Below, piece after piece: positions 14,291-14,958 of a DNA stretch of 14,958 nt. A program made the position numbers and the translations under genes. Each line of letters opens with the position of its first letter. Position 1 is the first letter of the stretch. The stretch comes from Silvanigrellales bacterium (GTDB lineage: Bacteria; Bdellovibrionota_B; Oligoflexia; Silvanigrellales; Silvanigrellaceae). The notes under the pieces are model-generated. The model was not told the origin of the DNA and did not search any database. It was given only the letters and a program-made list of their open reading frames with translations. The stretch covers positions 1 through 14,958 of the forward strand of contig JANQPW010000811.1 of the NCBI GenBank assembly GCA_028285285.1, given 5' to 3'.

Positions 14291-14815
14291 ATGAATCCAG
14301 AAAAATTGGAAAAGCTCAAGTTTTTACAAAACAACCGTCCTTTTTTAGGAAGGGAGTATTTGACCTGGCTGTGGTTTGCTATGGAGTCGAGCAACCACAT
14401 CATCGATGTGCCGGGGTATGAGCCCTTTCATCTTTACGTGAACGACAAACTCGTGCTGAGCTCCCCTGGGGGCTCCGTGCGAGAACACTCACTCAAGGGA
14501 GGCACTCCCGCGTACGCCTCAGAAGCAAAGACGGCTTTGCGGAGTGGCAAGCTGGTGAGCGAAGTCAATTTTGTAATGAAGCAAGACAACAAACGATGGA
14601 CCTGGTCGCAAAAAGCTGACGATCTCTTTCTCCGGAATCTCCGGCTTCCCCCAGTGGAGTCGGAAGACCCCGAGAACTATCTCCAAAACAGACTTGAAAA
14701 CACTGATGCTGTGTTGAGTGTGTGCGATCACCTCTTTGATCGGTTTCTACAGCTTCGCTTGGGTAAGGGGTTTTCGAAAGAAATGGTGGAACTCACTCAT
14801 TGGGCACAAGCTTAG
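14291..14815 (+). CDS. RdgC C-terminal-like protein
   Basis: The 174-residue product starts MNPEKLEKLKF with GAGGAG 3 nt before the ATG; a longer in-frame start at 14231 lies in the divergent promoter region and lacks such a site. FLGREYLTWLWF (18-29), then LKGGTPAYASEA (68-79) and LRSGKLVSEVNF (83-94) match, in order, the pattern I recall from the C-terminal half of recombination-associated protein RdgC, where FLTWLW and EA-x-A-x-x-GK are conserved. RdgC is about 300 residues, a ring-shaped DNA-binding protein that modulates RecA; this protein is only the latter part plus its own helical end. Whether it still binds DNA is unknown. No signal peptide is seen. It converges on a minus-strand gene only 2 nt away. 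Confidence 0.75.
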   Translation: MNPEKLEKLKFLQNNRPFLGREYLTWLWFAMESSNHIIDVPGYEPFHLYVNDKLVLSSPGGSVREHSLKGGTPAYASEAKTALRSGKLVSEVNFVMKQDNKRWTWSQKADDLFLRNLRLPPVESEDPENYLQNRLENTDAVLSVCDHLFDRFLQLRLGKGFSKEMVELTHWAQA

Positions 14816-14817
14816 CT

Positions 14818-14958
14818 TCACTTCAGTGCCTTGTCTTTGGCCATCAAGCCCTCAGGCGGAGGGTTGCCAACACTGAGATTTTCTCTCTCTTCAATGGGTT
14901 CTCCCCGGGCCGGAACCTGACCCCATCCGGTGGTGGGCGCAAAAGGAAGGCCTTCCTG
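14818..14958 (-). CDS. 3' end of an unrecognised gene (partial)
   Basis: On the minus strand one frame is open from the right edge to a TGA at 14818-14820, giving 46 residues: it includes LPFAPTTGWGQVPARGEPIE, then LSVGNPPPEGLMAKDKALK at the end. The Gly/Pro-rich, evenly charged character looks like real protein rather than an antisense shadow, and the stop falls 2 nt from the converging RdgC-like gene. No start is visible and I do not recognise the family. Confidence 0.55.
   Translation of the reverse strand, partial: QEGLPFAPTTGWGQVPARGEPIEERENLSVGNPPPEGLMAKDKALK

Noticed and set aside
14818..14958. Apparent frameshift in the right-edge gene near its GA repeat
   Set aside because: Careful re-reading of the repeat showed one continuous frame from the window edge to the TGA.
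1..14958. CRISPR array, complete insertion sequence or phage genes
   Set aside because: No regularly spaced repeats, transposase, integrase or capsid-type proteins were seen on either strand.

Overview
The window reads as a chromosomal stretch from a Gram-negative bacterium of moderate base composition. It has several lipoprotein signal peptides, a Tat-exported protein of the DUF1501 type, a c-type cytochrome lipoprotein, a type IA topoisomerase with a basic tail, and a stand-alone protein resembling the C-terminal part of RdgC. This mix suggests a Bdellovibrionota, Myxococcota or other former deltaproteobacterial lineage. That placement is inference from gene content only.

Layout. (1) 1-263 holds the 3' end of an unrecognised plus-strand gene, which meets a minus-strand operon at a symmetrical 14-bp-stem terminator (271-306). 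(2) 329-4828, minus strand, holds four closely spaced genes for exported proteins: a small lipoprotein, a 207-residue lipoprotein, a Tat-exported DUF1501-like protein, and a large lipoprotein with two CxxCH haem-binding motifs. All four products should sit outside the cytoplasm. (3) About 4870-6820 is a visibly AT-rich accessory stretch. It carries a two-gene unit of an AbiEii-type nucleotidyltransferase with a small upstream partner, a 166-bp palindromic MITE-like element inserted in the 3' end of the nucleotidyltransferase gene, and an unknown secreted protein with its own sigma70-like promoter. The nucleotidyltransferase gene is also frameshifted at a run of seven A.

(4) 6821-9611, minus strand, is a two-gene PLP-enzyme cassette: a fold-type I, class V aminotransferase-like enzyme followed by a fold-type III decarboxylase related to LysA. 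The decarboxylase start lies directly behind a strong Shine-Dalgarno that abuts the upstream stop codon. (5) 9671-9839 holds a CAT-anticodon tRNA with encoded CCA, a candidate promoter and a rho-independent terminator. (6) 9847-14208, minus strand, holds an inositol-monophosphatase-family gene, an unknown lipoprotein, and a TopB-like topoisomerase whose start overlaps the lipoprotein stop by 8 nt. (7) The right edge has the RdgC-like gene on the plus strand, converging with the 3' end of an unrecognised minus-strand gene.

The best candidates for undescribed biology are the four-gene exported operon and the two-enzyme PLP cassette. The clearest evolutionary event is the palindromic element inside the decayed AbiEii gene: removing it with one copy of CTAG restores a longer reading frame. 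No CRISPR array, rRNA or complete insertion sequence was seen.
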